DNA from: Cymodocea nodosa
Taxonomy: Eukaryota; Streptophyta; Magnoliopsida; Alismatales; Cymodoceaceae
Direction of reading: 5' to 3'
Length of the DNA stretch: 64,000 nt
Assembly (NCBI GenBank): GCA_036874045.1
Contig: JAZBRI010000003.1
Coordinates: 18,205,501-18,269,500, forward strand
Of this stretch, positions 23,367 through 34,914 are shown piece after piece (position 1 is the stretch's first letter; every line of letters begins with the position of its first letter). Below the pieces are notes generated by a model, which saw only the letters and a list, made by a program, of their open reading frames with translations, was not told where the DNA came from and searched no databases. Position numbers and translations under genes: made by a program.

Positions 23367-25636
23367 ATGGTCTCCAAGTTCTACAAAGGTCGTGGTAGAG
23401 GAAAAGGCAAAAGCAGAAGAGATGCAAAAGGAAAAGAAATAGAGAATGATGAAGTTCCACGTACTTAGTTCAAGAAAATATTTCGAGTGGACAAAAGGTT
23501 AGAAGAACTTTATAGAGATTACTTCTTTTCTTAGGATATATTAGATGAAGTTAGACAAGAACTTCAACATACTGATGCAAGTATTACATACATGGGTATT
23601 CGAAGTAAATATGATAGAGAATACAGAATGAAATGTGCTGAGATTGCATTTTTGGAACAGTATGCAAAATATTTGGAAAAGGGTGTAGGTTCATCAAATA
23701 GAACTCCTCAAACTCCTATAAACGGTACAAGACGACATGTATTTGAGGAAGAGCATGAATCAGCTATCCCTACTCCTTTATATTCAAAACAAGTAGAATC
23801 AGATATCGCTGTAGACAAAACAAAAGTTGACAGTCTTCGAAAGGCCATTGCAATAGAAAGTGCCTTAGAAGAATTAAAGTAGAAAACTTTTATGGAGCAA
23901 TTTGAAAAGAAAATAGCAATACTTGAAAAGGAGAAACAGAAATGTTATAGAAGAAGGAAAGTCAGAAAAATTATGTCTAAGGAAACAAAATCTTTTAAAA
24001 AAGAAAAATCAGATGAAAATTTATTTCCAAAGGACAATGTATGTCTAGACATTGTACCTTATTGTGCATCTGATAAACTCATCAGTTCCGAACACACTGA
24101 AACTAATGAAGATAATGAGACTTTATTTTCCCTAGCTAGAAAACTTGAGAAGAAATCCAAGTCAAATATGAGCTCAAGATTTCTATTAGTACAAGTTCTG
24201 ATGATGCAGAAATTGACAAATTAGAGCATCAGGCACCTAACATTGAACAAGTTATTGCAGATATAATTGACAATGTTGAGGCAGTAACTAGTTCAAAGGC
24301 TGAATTGTTTGGAGTAGCAGATATTGAAAATGTTAAGACTCTAGAAGAGCTAAAAGTTAACCAGCCTTTTACAGAATCTATAGAAGCAGAGTCTGAGAAT
24401 TCACAGCATGAATCAATGGAAATATCTGTTGAACAAAATGAACAATTACAGACAGATACACCGGCTGTAGAATTTGTGGAAAAATTGTACTCTAAACATT
24501 CTATAGAGACTGACCAGATGAATGTTGAGCATATTGACAATGTTCCTAACACTGTTGAAGCTGAAGAATCAAGCTTACCTGAGTAGCTTCAAGATAATAT
24601 TTTGGAAGAGGAACAACATGACATTCATTTTGAAGAAGAGGTTCCTAAAGATGAATTAAACTCTGAATCACGGCTTCAGGTATCACCTTCTTTGTATACA
24701 ATATTAAAAATTCAAGGTAATGCAATTCATTTTAGATCTAAAGAAGCATTGCAGAAATACAATAATCTGATTACATGTCAGATTCTACATGCTCGTCCAA
24801 TAAAATTCAGAAATTTGATGGAAATAAGAGATCTGTTTGAGTTTCAAGGCCTCATTAAATTCTTGCTAGTAGGAACGAAATGGAAGCAATACATAGAGCT
24901 TATTGCAGCTTTTTATAGCAATCTGGACAAGAATGGAAATTTTCTGAAAACTCAAATAAATGAACAGGAGTTTATATTGTCTCCTGAGTTAATTTTTGAA
25001 GTTTTAGGATTAAAGAATGAAGGTGTTGTTGTTACCAACAGATTTGACATAATAAGACAACTGGAATGGAACATTCAGTCCTTATCAAAAATTCCAGATG
25101 TATATTTTAAAATGAGATTAATGGAAAATCTGAATGCAGAGGCAAGATTTATTGCAAATATATTGCATGCAAATTTATTTCAGAGAGTTCGACACAATTT
25201 GGAAGTTAGCAGAAGCTGTTTATATGCAACTTATAGCTTGCTGAATAGAATTCAAATCAATTGGTTTGATGTTTTCACTTCTCAACTATAGCATATGAGT
25301 TCAAAGTTATTTTATGGTGATGCTGTATGTAGACTCATTGCAAGCCAATTGAATTTATCCGACTGGCCCTCTGAAACTAAAGGCATGAGAGCATTTAGTA
25401 TCAGAGATTTGCAAAAATTCCAGGCCATGCATAAACCTCAACAACAACAACCTGATAAAGACCATATACAACAACAACAACAACAACAACAACAAAGTTA
25501 TTCAGTTCAAGCGGAACAGCAAACCCAACTACCTCCTGACTTAGATGTAGTGCTTAACGACATCAGAAATGATATTAGGCATCTAGGAGATAAAATATGT
25601 AATACTATAAGTGATATACTTAGGAGGGGTCGATAA
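23367..25636 (+). pseudogene. Element D 3' ORF ('env-like'), broken
   Basis: The most complete copy of the third gene, about 750 codons from MVSKFYKGRG to ILRRGR. Domains in order: basic N-terminus with RGRGKGKSRR; helical region with KYDREYRMKCAEIAFLEQY; Lys/Glu-rich coiled coil (EQFEKKIAILEKEKQKCYRRRK); long acidic segment; globular domain (RPIKFRNLMEIRDLFEFQGL ... ELIFEVLGLKNEGVVV ... EARFIANILHANLFQRV ... LLNRIQINWFDVFTSQL); Gln run encoded by CAA repeats (25440-25500); amphipathic C-terminal helix (DVVLNDIRNDIRHLGDKI). It lacks signal peptide, furin site and membrane anchor. I infer a nuclear or particle-associated role rather than an envelope. About four breaks. Confidence 0.82.
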
Positions 25637-25812
25637 CTGTTTTTGTATGTTTCTGAATACAAAATGTAATGTTTGTATTACTTGTTTGATTCATTCAACA
25701 ATACATTTTTCTGTAAATGTGTTCAATTATTATTCTTGTTTACAGAAATCGTTGTTGTAATTCTCTTATATACATATATATATTCTCTATAATTATCTTT
25801 TTGATTAATGAC

Positions 25813-25824
25813 AAAAAGGGGGAG
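25813..25824 (+). other. Second polypurine tract, element D
   Basis: AAAAAGGGGGAG lies about 310 bases upstream of the terminal tract and LTR. The same duplicate is found in C (9226-9239), H (about 45266-45280), B (about 28243-28255) and A (about 34943-34955). Multiple polypurine tracts are a reported Sirevirus trait. Confidence 0.75.
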
Positions 25825-26135
25825 AAATATTATAAAAAGATGATTATGATCTTAATTGCATATATATATTATAAAAGGAGATGCTATTTAAATGGTTATT
25901 GTAATCTGACAGATGATAATTAAAAAAAAAATTGATACTTATATAATTATTGACATCTAAGAGTTTTAGTTCTGAGAGGTAAAATTTACACAAACAATAG
26001 AAATAAGCTTAAGTGAACTTAAGTCAACAAACAAGTTTGTTGAATTAAAAGTTAACCCAACGAAGGTGCTTTGTTGAGTTAAACATATTTCATAATTGAT
26101 TTAATATGGTTTTGTCAACATCAAAAAGGGGATCT

Positions 26136-27734
26136 TGTTGAGTATTTTTGTTTTGATGATGTGTGCTGAATGAAAATAATCATATTTGCTCAATTACTAT
26201 TGCTTGTGAAAAGAAATTAAAATCATCAATTAATACAGAAAAAGCTTACTGATATAAATACTTGTCTGTATTGGATCTGAAGTTAATAACTAGTCGTTTC
26301 GTTGCATTAATTTCTCATTTAGCTAAACGTTAAGTTAATGTGTGTTTTTATTGAAAAGCATGATATGTTTTAATGTTATATCTTCTGTATCATGAACAGT
26401 GCACGTTTAGACAACTTGTTAAGTTAGAATTTTGTTTGTATAGAGGTCACATGAGAACTCGTTAAGTTAGAAGCTTAAAGGTTAAAATAAGTCACGTGAT
26501 AACTTGTTAAGTTAGTGAGTAAAAGAAGAGACGAACTCGTTAAGTTAGTATTATACACGTGGTGAAATTATAAGTTACGAATGTTGTATTGTATCACGTG
26601 AGGTGCACATGTTTAACTCGTTAAGTTAACATAACTAAACGCGTTGAGTTGCTATATTGAATACTAAGGCAACGCGTTATGTTAGCGTTATAAACTTAAG
26701 TTGTTATTTTTTGCACGTGGTAAAATTCTTATTATAAAAACATTTGTTTATTACTGATTTGCTGAATTATCATAACACAACAGAAATGGTTCGTTGAGTT
26801 ATCATAACACAATGGAGATGGTTTGTTGAGATAGCATAACACCACGGACTTAGTTCGTTGAGTTAGCTACAGTACTTGTCACGTGAAATAGCACATGAGG
26901 AACTCGTTAAGTTAGAAACGTTAAGTTATATATGTAATTGTGTTACTCATTTAGTTAACATTAAAGTAATGACTTCTTATTACACTGATGAAAAACTTTT
27001 GGATGAGAAAGTTTATTTTGTAGGAAATTTTTCAGAGATCCAAGACTGATGATTAAAGGAAATTCGAAATATAAACGTGGGTTAGAACGTGTGTGTTTCG
27101 ATGAAAGAAAAAGGAAAGACATGGAGAAATGGAAAACTGGTAGTGGTTGAACGTGAAGGATATGCATGAAATGAAGATACAGTATAAAAGGCATGGAATT
27201 CTCGTTGATCAAACAATCCTTGCACACAAAACGAAAAATCTTTTCAAGGATCAAACCATCCCTGCACACCAAAAGAAAAATCTTTTTTAGGGATCAAAAA
27301 CACCTTCTCAGGGAAAATCTCTCAAGTGGAAGAAACTTTAGTGAAGCATAAAAAGGTAAGATTTTCGTCACTGAAGATTTAAAGTATCAGAAGAAAGAAA
27401 ATTCAGTGAAGCATGAAAAGACAAGATATTCGTCACTGAAGAATTGTTGAAGAAGAAAGATCTCAAATAGGGAGAAAAGTTTTAAATTCCGCAAATTAGT
27501 TTTCTCTATTTGTAGTTATGAAATTGTTTAAATGATACATGGTATCGAAATATAATTGCTTCTACAATTTCTGAGGAGAATTGAATTGTATATTGTAATT
27601 GAAACCTTGAATAAAAATGATTTTATGAAAACAATGTCTCGACTTGTTTTTGAGTTTTAAAGTTTCAATTATATTTCAAAAAATATTAAAGATACACAAT
27701 TCACCCCCCTCTTGTGTAGCCATACGATCCTACA
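26136..27734 (+). repeat. Element D 3' LTR
   Basis: A 1,599-bp LTR from TGTTGAGTATTTTTG to CCTACA, preceded by a polypurine tract (about 26122-26132). It holds G-boxes and the CGTTAAGTTA motif array, a TATA box (27183-27189) and a poly(A) signal near the 3' end. It is nearly collinear with C's LTR (1,602 bp). Confidence 0.92.
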
Positions 27735-28062
27735 GCATATGAGTTCAAAGTTATTTTATGGTGATGTTGTATGTAGAATCCTTGCAAGCCAATTGACTTT
27801 ATCCGACTGGTCCTCTAAAACTAAAGGCATGAGAGCATTTAGTGTTAAAGATTTGCAAAAATTCCAGGCCATGCATAAACCTCAACAACAACCTGATTAT
27901 ACAGACCATATACAACAACAAAGTTATTCAGTTCAAGCAGAACAACAAACCCAACTGCCTCCTAACTTAGATGTAGTGCTTAACGACATCAGAAATGATA
28001 TTAGGCATCTAGGCGATAAAATATGTAATTCTATAAATGATTTATTTAGGAGGGGTCGATAA
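27735..28062 (+). pseudogene. Element B 3' ORF, C-terminal part
   Basis: It continues the third gene of B after D: HMSSKLFYGDVVCRI, the Gln-rich segment and the C-terminal amphipathic helix (DVVLNDIRNDIRHLGDKI). The first bases (GCATA) are probably one copy of D's target duplication. Confidence 0.82.
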
Positions 28063-28562
28063 CTGTTTTTGCTTGTTTCTGAATACAAAATGTAATATTT
28101 GTATTACTTGTTTGATTCATTGAACAATACATTTTTTTGTAAAAATGTTTAATTATTATTCTTGTTTACAGAAAGAGTTGTTGTAATTATATCTTGTATA
28201 TATATATATATATTCTCTGTAATTATCTTTTTGATTAATGACAAAAAGGAGGAGAAATATTATAAAAAGATGATTTTGATCTTAATTGCATATATATATT
28301 ATAAAAGGAGATGCTATTTAAATGGTTATTGTAATCTGATAGATGATAATTAGAAAACTAATACTTATATAATTATTGACATCTGAGAGTTTTAGTTCTA
28401 AGAGGTAAAATTTACACAAACAATAGAAATAAGCTTAAGTGAACTTAAGTCAACAAACAAGTTTGTTGAATTAAAAGTTAACACAATGAAGGTGCTTTAT
28501 TGAGTTAAACATATTTCATAATTGATTTAATATGGTTTTGTCATCATCAAAAAGGGGGAGAT
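28063..28562 (+). other. Element B 3' untranslated tract with polypurine tracts
   Basis: Non-coding sequence between the 3' ORF and the LTR. It contains an AT microsatellite (about 28196-28215), the upstream purine tract (about 28243-28255) and the terminal tract AAAAAGGGGGAGAT (28549-28562). Confidence 0.8.
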
Positions 28563-30352
28563 TGTTGAGTATTTTGTTTTGATGATGTGCGTTGAATGAA
28601 TATAATCATATTTGCTCAATTACTATTGCTTGTGAAAAGAAATTAAAATCATCAATTAATACAGAAAAAGCTTACTAGTATAAATACTTGTCTATATTGG
28701 ATCTGAAGTTAATAACTAGTCGTTTTGTTGCATTAATTTCTCATTTAACTAAACGTTAAGTTAACGTGTGTTTTTATTGAAAAGCATGATATGTTTTAAA
28801 GTTATATCTTCTATATCATGAACAGTGCACGTTTAGACAACTTGTTAAGTTAGAGTTTTGTTTGTATAGAGGTCACGTGAGAACTCGTTAAGTTAAAGGC
28901 TTAAAGGTTAAAATAGGTCACGTGATAACTCGTTAAGTTAGTGAGTAAAAGAAGAGACGAATTCGTTAAGTTAGTGTTATACACGTGGTGAAATTATAAG
29001 TTACGAATGTTGTATTGTATCACATGAGGTGCACATGTTTAACTCGTTAAGTTAACATAACTAAACGCGTTGTGTTGCTATATTGAACACTAAGGCAATG
29101 TGTTGCTATATTGAACACTAAGGCAACGCGTTAGGTTAGCGTTATAAACTTAAGTTGTTATTTTTTGCACGTGATAAAATTCTTATTATAGAAACCTTTG
29201 TTTATGACTAAATCGGTGAGTTAAAGCTTTTTCAGAGATTTACAATCGTAACTATCTGAAAGGTAACTTAAGTCATGTTTTTAGGTCTTGACACGTGTCT
29301 CACTAGTTTTATGATATAAAGAGTTTTTCGGTGACTTACAACCGTAACTATCCGAAACTTAAACTATTTTTGGTGAGTTATCGTTTAACCTTCCGAAAGA
29401 ATGGTTAAGCTGGTTCGTTGAGTTAGCATAACACCACAGACTTAGTTCGTTGAGTTAGCTATAGTACTTGTCACGTGAAAAGGGACATGAGGAACTCGTT
29501 AAATTAGAAACGTTAAGTTATATATATATACTTGTGTTACTCGTTTAGTTAACATTAAAGTAATGACTTCGTATTACACTTGATGGAAAATTCTTTGGAC
29601 GAGAAAGTTTATTTTGCAAGAAATTTTTCAGAGATCCAAGACTGATGATTAAAGAAAATTTGAAATATAAATGTGGGTTAGAACGTGTGTTTCGATGAAG
29701 AAAAAAGAAAAGCCGTGGAGAAGTGGAAAATTGGTAGTGGTTAAACGTGAAGGATATGCATGAAATGAAGATACAGTATAAAGGCATAGAATTCTCGTTG
29801 ATCAAACCATCCTTGCACACCAAAAGAAAAATCTTTTTCAGGGATCAAAAACACCTCTTCGGGGAAAATGTCTCAAGTGGAAGAAAATTCAGTGAAGTAG
29901 AAAAGGTTAAACTTATGTCACTGAAGATTTGAAGTCTCAAGTGGAAGAAAATTTAGTGAAGTAGAAAAAGGTATTCTATACGTCACTGAATATTCGAAGT
30001 ATCAGAAGAAAGCAAATTCGGTGAAGTAGAGAAAGACAAGATATTCGTCACTGAAGAATTGCTGAAGAAGAAGAAAGATCTCAAACTTGGAGAAAAGTTT
30101 TAAATTCCGCAAATTAGTTTTCTCTATTTGTAGTTATGAAATTGTTTAGATGATACATGGTATCAAGTTATAATTGCATCTACAATTTTTGAGGAGAGTT
30201 GAATTGTACATTGTAATTGAAACCTTGAATAAAAATGATTTTATGAAAGCAATGTCTCGACTTGTTTTTGAGTTTTAAAGTTTCAATTATACTTCAGAAA
30301 ATATTAAAAATACACAATTCACCCCCCTCTTGTATAGCCATACGATCCTACA
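28563..30352 (+). repeat. Element B 3' LTR
   Basis: A 1,790-bp LTR, the longest complete one here, with TGTTGAG and CCTACA ends followed by the CTAAG duplication. It has six CACGTG G-boxes (near 28874, 28919, 28982, 29167, 29290 and 29470), about eight CGTT(A/G)AGTTA motifs, a TATA box near 29776 and three units of the CACTGAAGA module (about 29880-30070). Confidence 0.93.
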
Positions 30353-30826
30353 CTAAGTGTCATAAAACTAACTAAAAATGGATATTATGTAGTGTTTGAA
30401 GACAATGTATGCAAAATAATTGATAAAAATACAGATGAAATTAAGTTTATTGCTAAAAGAAAAGGTTCTGTATGTATTTTATCTTTACCTTCTGGTGTAG
30501 TTGATTTAAATTCATGTTTGCTAGCTGAAACTAATGATGCATATCTGTGGCATAGAAGGATTGGACACATAAATATGAAACTATTCCATAAACTATCAAA
30601 AAAACATTTAATGAGAGGTTTACTAAAGATTAAATACTTAAAGGACTTTATGTGTGATGCAAGTGAGTTAGGTAAACTTCATAAAAACTCTTTTAAATCC
30701 AAAATTGATATTTCAAGCAAGAGAGTCTTAGAACTTATATACATGGATCTATTTGGACCAACAAGAATCATGAGTCTTGGTGGTAAACAGTATGTATTTG
30801 TTTTAGTAGATGACTTCTCTAGTTAA
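30353..30826 (+). pseudogene. pol: Element A pol, integrase N-terminal part
   Basis: A's pol resumes after element B with the second CTAAG. The visible protein is the end of the protease and the integrase zinc domain (WHRRIGHINMKLFH, then CDASELGKLHKNSF) up to VFVLVDDFS. The rest of pol (reverse transcriptase and RNase H) is not recognisable in A. Confidence 0.87.
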
Positions 30827-32449
30827 ATTTAGGTATTTGTAGGCTATGTGATGTGTAAAATGCTTAAACTCCACATAAAAAGATAAATTTTATTGATGAT
30901 GTTGTTCACCTCATAGATATTATATACTTATCATAAATATCTAAAGTAATATCTAAACTGCTGCTTAAGATACTATGTATTTATTGTAAAATCATAATAG
31001 TATCTTATTGATTTTAAGTAGTTTATCAATTTTAAGGGTTTTTATGATTTTAAGTGGAAGTGTAAATGAAAAACATTAAATACTTTTAACATTTTGAAAT
31101 TTTGATTAAATGTTTTCTTTGAATCAAGTAAAATGCATATGATCATGCATAAATTTGACTTAATTGATTAAACTTGTAGAATAAGTTATATGTAACTCAT
31201 CTTAAATTGCTAATCAAAAGTATAAGCTTATTGAAACTGATTCATATTCTCAGTACAATCATAGAAGTAAAAATTGTATGAGAGTTGTGTTTTATTGCAT
31301 CTGTATTAATGGAATACATATATACTATGCTTAAAATGAAAAGTGCTTACAAAGTGAAAATCTTTGAGAGTTTATTGATCAGTTTGATCACGAGCCTTTT
31401 GTACTTTAGTAGATAGGTATGTAAGGATTGTTGTCTTGAAAAAGGATTCTTTAAATCTAGCAACCTAAGGTCCTGATCAGATCTAGGATTGTTGACTAAA
31501 AGCTCATTACACGGGTACATTAGAAAGCTCTTGTATGATTCAAGCTTTCAAACTAACTTTTAAAGAAAATTATCAATATTTACTATTTTGAAAAAAAATA
31601 TATATATATATTTCATTAATTATAGATATCTTTGAATCGCATATAGTTTCTACCAATATGACTACTAATTTATTGAATCAACATTATTACTTTTGAAAAC
31701 GTTTATTTGAGATACATTCTTTTATTCTCCTTGAATTCATCATATTGAGTTCAAAGTTGTGTTTTGATTCACATACAGTAGGAATTGATTCTAGAAATCA
31801 TTTTTGATGATGTCAGAATAATAGAAGTCTCTGAAAAGATAATTTAAAAATATAGTTATACTTAACATCTATTGTCACTACAAGTATATTTTGTATTTTA
31901 GTTGACTATATTTGAAGTATATTTGTAGGGGGAGGATTAACAATGTCGGAAACAAATTAATATAATTCAGAATACAAATCTTGGTTAATCTGAATTAATG
32001 TCCTCTTAAAATCTTGATGAAATAATTTAAAAAGACAGACAAACTATTTTAGATTCAAAGGACAAAAATGTTCGAATAGTTTACAATGTTCTCAAGATAA
32101 TGCTAAATTTAGCATGTGTATTGTTTTCGGAACGTTTCAGTTGGAAGCATCCGAAACTTGTTAAGTGTACTAACTAGACGTTATATTAGATAAGGTAACG
32201 TGTAAAACTGCCTCTAGACATCATTTTACTCGTTAGGTAAGTTAACTCAACGAGTTATACTTGAATATTTTGGGTACCTTGATTGAATAAACTTTATTCA
32301 ATATTTAGTTAATATCTAAACCCGACTTTTATCATGTTGCGTTACTCACCTAAAAACCATATTTAAACACTTATTACATGGGCACTTAGGTTATTTGTAA
32401 ACTTTGTCAAGAAAATCTTTCTCGCTTGTTGTTGTTACAACCTGCGACG
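30827..32449 (+). other. Element A non-coding tract between pol and 3' ORF
   Basis: Collinear with 21752-23366 of D. It begins with the last codons of pol (LGICRLCDV-like) and includes the hairpin (about 30966-31005), the donor-like GGTATGTAAGG (about 31416-31426) and GTAGGGGGAG (31925-31934). No independent ORF is seen. Confidence 0.8.
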
Positions 32450-34737
32450 ATGGTCTCCAAGTTCTACATAGGTCGTGGCAAAGGAAAAGGCAAAAGCAGA
32501 GGAGATGCAAAAGAAAAAGAAATAGAGAATGATGAAGGTCCACGCACTTGGTTCAAGAAAATATTTCGAGTAGACAAAAGGTTAGCAGAAATTATAGTGT
32601 ATATTTCTTTCCTGAAGGTATACTGAATGAAGTTAGACAAAAACTTCAAAATACTAATGCAAATATTACATACATGGGTATTCGTAGTAAATTTGATAGA
32701 GAATACAGAATGAAATCTGTTGAGATTGCATTTCTCAAGCAGTATGCAAAATATTTGGAAAAAGGTGTAGGTACTTCAACTAGAACTCCTCAAATACCAA
32801 TAAACGGTACTAGACTACATGCATTTGAGGAAGAGCATAAATCAACTATCCCTACTCCTTTATATTCAAAACAAGTAGAATCAAATATTGTTGTAGACAA
32901 AACAAAAGTTGACAGTCTTCGAAAGGCTGTAGCAATGGAGAGTGCCTTAGAAGAATTAAAGCAAAAAACTTTTATGGAGCAATTTGAAAAGAAAACAGCA
33001 ATACTTGAAGAGGAGAAACATAAATGTTATAGTAGAAGGAAAGCCAGAAAAATTATGTCTAAGGAAACAAAGTCTATTGAAAAAGGAAAATCAAATGAAA
33101 ATTTATTTCCAAAGGACAATGTATGTCTAGACATTGTACCTTATTGTGCATCTGATAAACTCATCAGTTCCGAACACACTAAAACTGATGAAGATAATGA
33201 GACTTTATTTTCCCTTGCTAGAAAGCTTGAGAAGAAATACAAGTCAAATATGAGCTCAAGTTTTTCTATTAGTACAAGTCCTGGTGATGTAGAAATTGAC
33301 AAATTAGAGCATCAGGCACCTGACATTGAACAAGTTATTACAGATATAATTGAAACGTTGAGGCAGTAACTAGTTCACAGGTTGAATTATCTAGAGTAGC
33401 AGATATTACAAATGTTAAGACTCCAGAAGAACTAAAAGTTAACCAGCCTTCTTCAGAATCTATAGAAGCAGAGTTTGAGAATTCACAACATGTATTAATG
33501 GACATATCTGTTGAACAAAATGAACAATTACTGACAGATACATCGGCTATAGATTTTATGGTAACATTGAACTCTGATCATTCTATAGAGACTGAACAAA
33601 TGAATGTTGAGCATATTGAAGATGTTCTTAACACTGTTGAAGCTGAAGAATCAAGCTTACTTGAGCAGCTTCAAGATAATATTTTGGAAGAGGAACAACA
33701 TGACATTCATTTTGAAGAGGAACAACATGACATTTATTTTGAAGAAGAGGTTCCTAAAGATGAATTAAACTCTGAATCACGGCTTCAGGTATCACCTTCT
33801 TTGTGTACAGTATTACAAATTCTAGGTAATTTAATTCATTTTAGATTTGAAGAAGCATTGCAGAAATACAATAATCTTATTACATGTCAGATTCTACATG
33901 CTCGTCCAATAAAGTTCAGAAATTTGATGGACATAAGAGATCTATTTGAGTTTCAAGGCCTCATTCAATTCTTGCCAGTAGGAACGAAATGGAAGTAATA
34001 CATAGAGCTTATTGTAGCTTTTTATAGCAATCTGGTCAAGAATGGAAATTTTCTAAAAACTCAAATAACTCAAATAGGAGTTTATATTGTCTCTTGAGTT
34101 AATTTTTGAAGTTTTGGGATTAAAGAATGAAGGTGTTGTTACAAACAGATTTGACATGATTACACAACTGGAATGGAACATTCAGTCTTTATCAAAAATT
34201 CCAGATGTATATTCTGAAATGAGATTAATGGAAAATCTGAATGCAAAGGCAAGGTTTATTGCAAATATATTGCTTGCAAATTTATTTCAAAGAGTTGGAC
34301 ACAATTTGGAAGTCAGCAGAAGCTGTTTATATGCAACTTATGGCCTGCTAAATAGAATTCAAATCAATTGGTTTGATGTTTTTACTTCTCAACTACAGCA
34401 TATGAGTTCAAAGTTATTTTATGGTGATGCTGTATGTAGACTTCTTGCAAGCCAATTGAATTTATCCGACTAGCCCTATGAAACTAAAGGCATAAGAGCA
34501 TTTAGTGTTAAAGATTTGCAAAAATTCCAAGCCATGCATAAACCTCAAAGACAACAACAACAACCTAACTGTACAGACCATATACAACAACAACAAAGTT
34601 ATTCAGTTCAAGCAGAACAGCAAACCCAGCTACCTCCTGACTTAGATGTAGTGCTTAACGACATCAGAAATGATATTAGGCATCTAGGGGATAAAATATG
34701 TAATGCTATAAGTGATATACTTAGGAGGGCTCGATAA
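32450..34737 (+). pseudogene. Element A 3' ORF ('env-like'), broken
   Basis: Same gene as in D, starting MVSKFYIGRGKGKGKSRG. The helical N-terminal region, the coiled coil (EQFEKKTAILEEEKHKCYSRR), the acidic middle with an in-frame tandem repeat (EEEQHDIHFE followed by EEQHDIYFEEE near 33690-33750), the globular domain and the short Gln run are all visible. It ends at ILRRAR. About four breaks. Confidence 0.82.
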
Positions 34738-34867
34738 CTGTTTTTGTTTGTTTCTGAATACAAAATGTAATGTTTGTATTTTTTTGATTCATTGAACAAT
34801 ACATTTTTCTGTAAATGTATTCAATTATTATTCTTGTTTACAAAAATCGTTGTTGTAAATATATCTC

Positions 34868-34914
<47 letters not shown>

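Larger units (their letters stand above)
18690..27734 (+). mobile_element. Element D: Ty1/copia Sirevirus-type fossil, 3' two-thirds
   Basis: A plus-strand copia element lying inside B's 3' ORF. Its LTR ends at 27734 and B's 3' ORF resumes at 27735. Present parts are pol (18690-21779), a non-coding tract (21780-23366), the 3' ORF (23367-25636), polypurine tracts and the 3' LTR (26136-27734). Its 5' LTR and gag are not in the window. D and C are the closest pair of copies here and face each other, making a long inverted repeat. About ten breaks overall; pol is the most open of any copy. Confidence 0.9.
3188..30352 (+). mobile_element. Element B: Ty1/copia Sirevirus-type fossil nested in A
   Basis: A plus-strand copia element bounded by TGTTGAGT...CCTACA LTRs and flanked by a perfect 5-bp target duplication, CTAAG (3183-3187 and 30353-30357). 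Its two LTRs share a tract (about 3430-3660 and 29210-29420) that the C, D and H LTRs lack, so they are a true pair. Own parts are the 5' LTR (3188-4531), gag (4732-6990), start of pol (6995-7316), end of the 3' ORF (27735-28062) and 3' LTR (28563-30352). The middle is occupied by copia copies C and D. The LTR pair differs at about 5% of sites in a by-eye comparison of the last 480 bases, so the insertion is perhaps a couple of million years old. B is broken in many places. Confidence 0.92.

Noticed and set aside
34868-34912. Long AT run considered as an origin or matrix-attachment site
   Set aside because: It is a simple (AT)n expansion at a site where B and D have shorter AT runs; nothing else supports a function.
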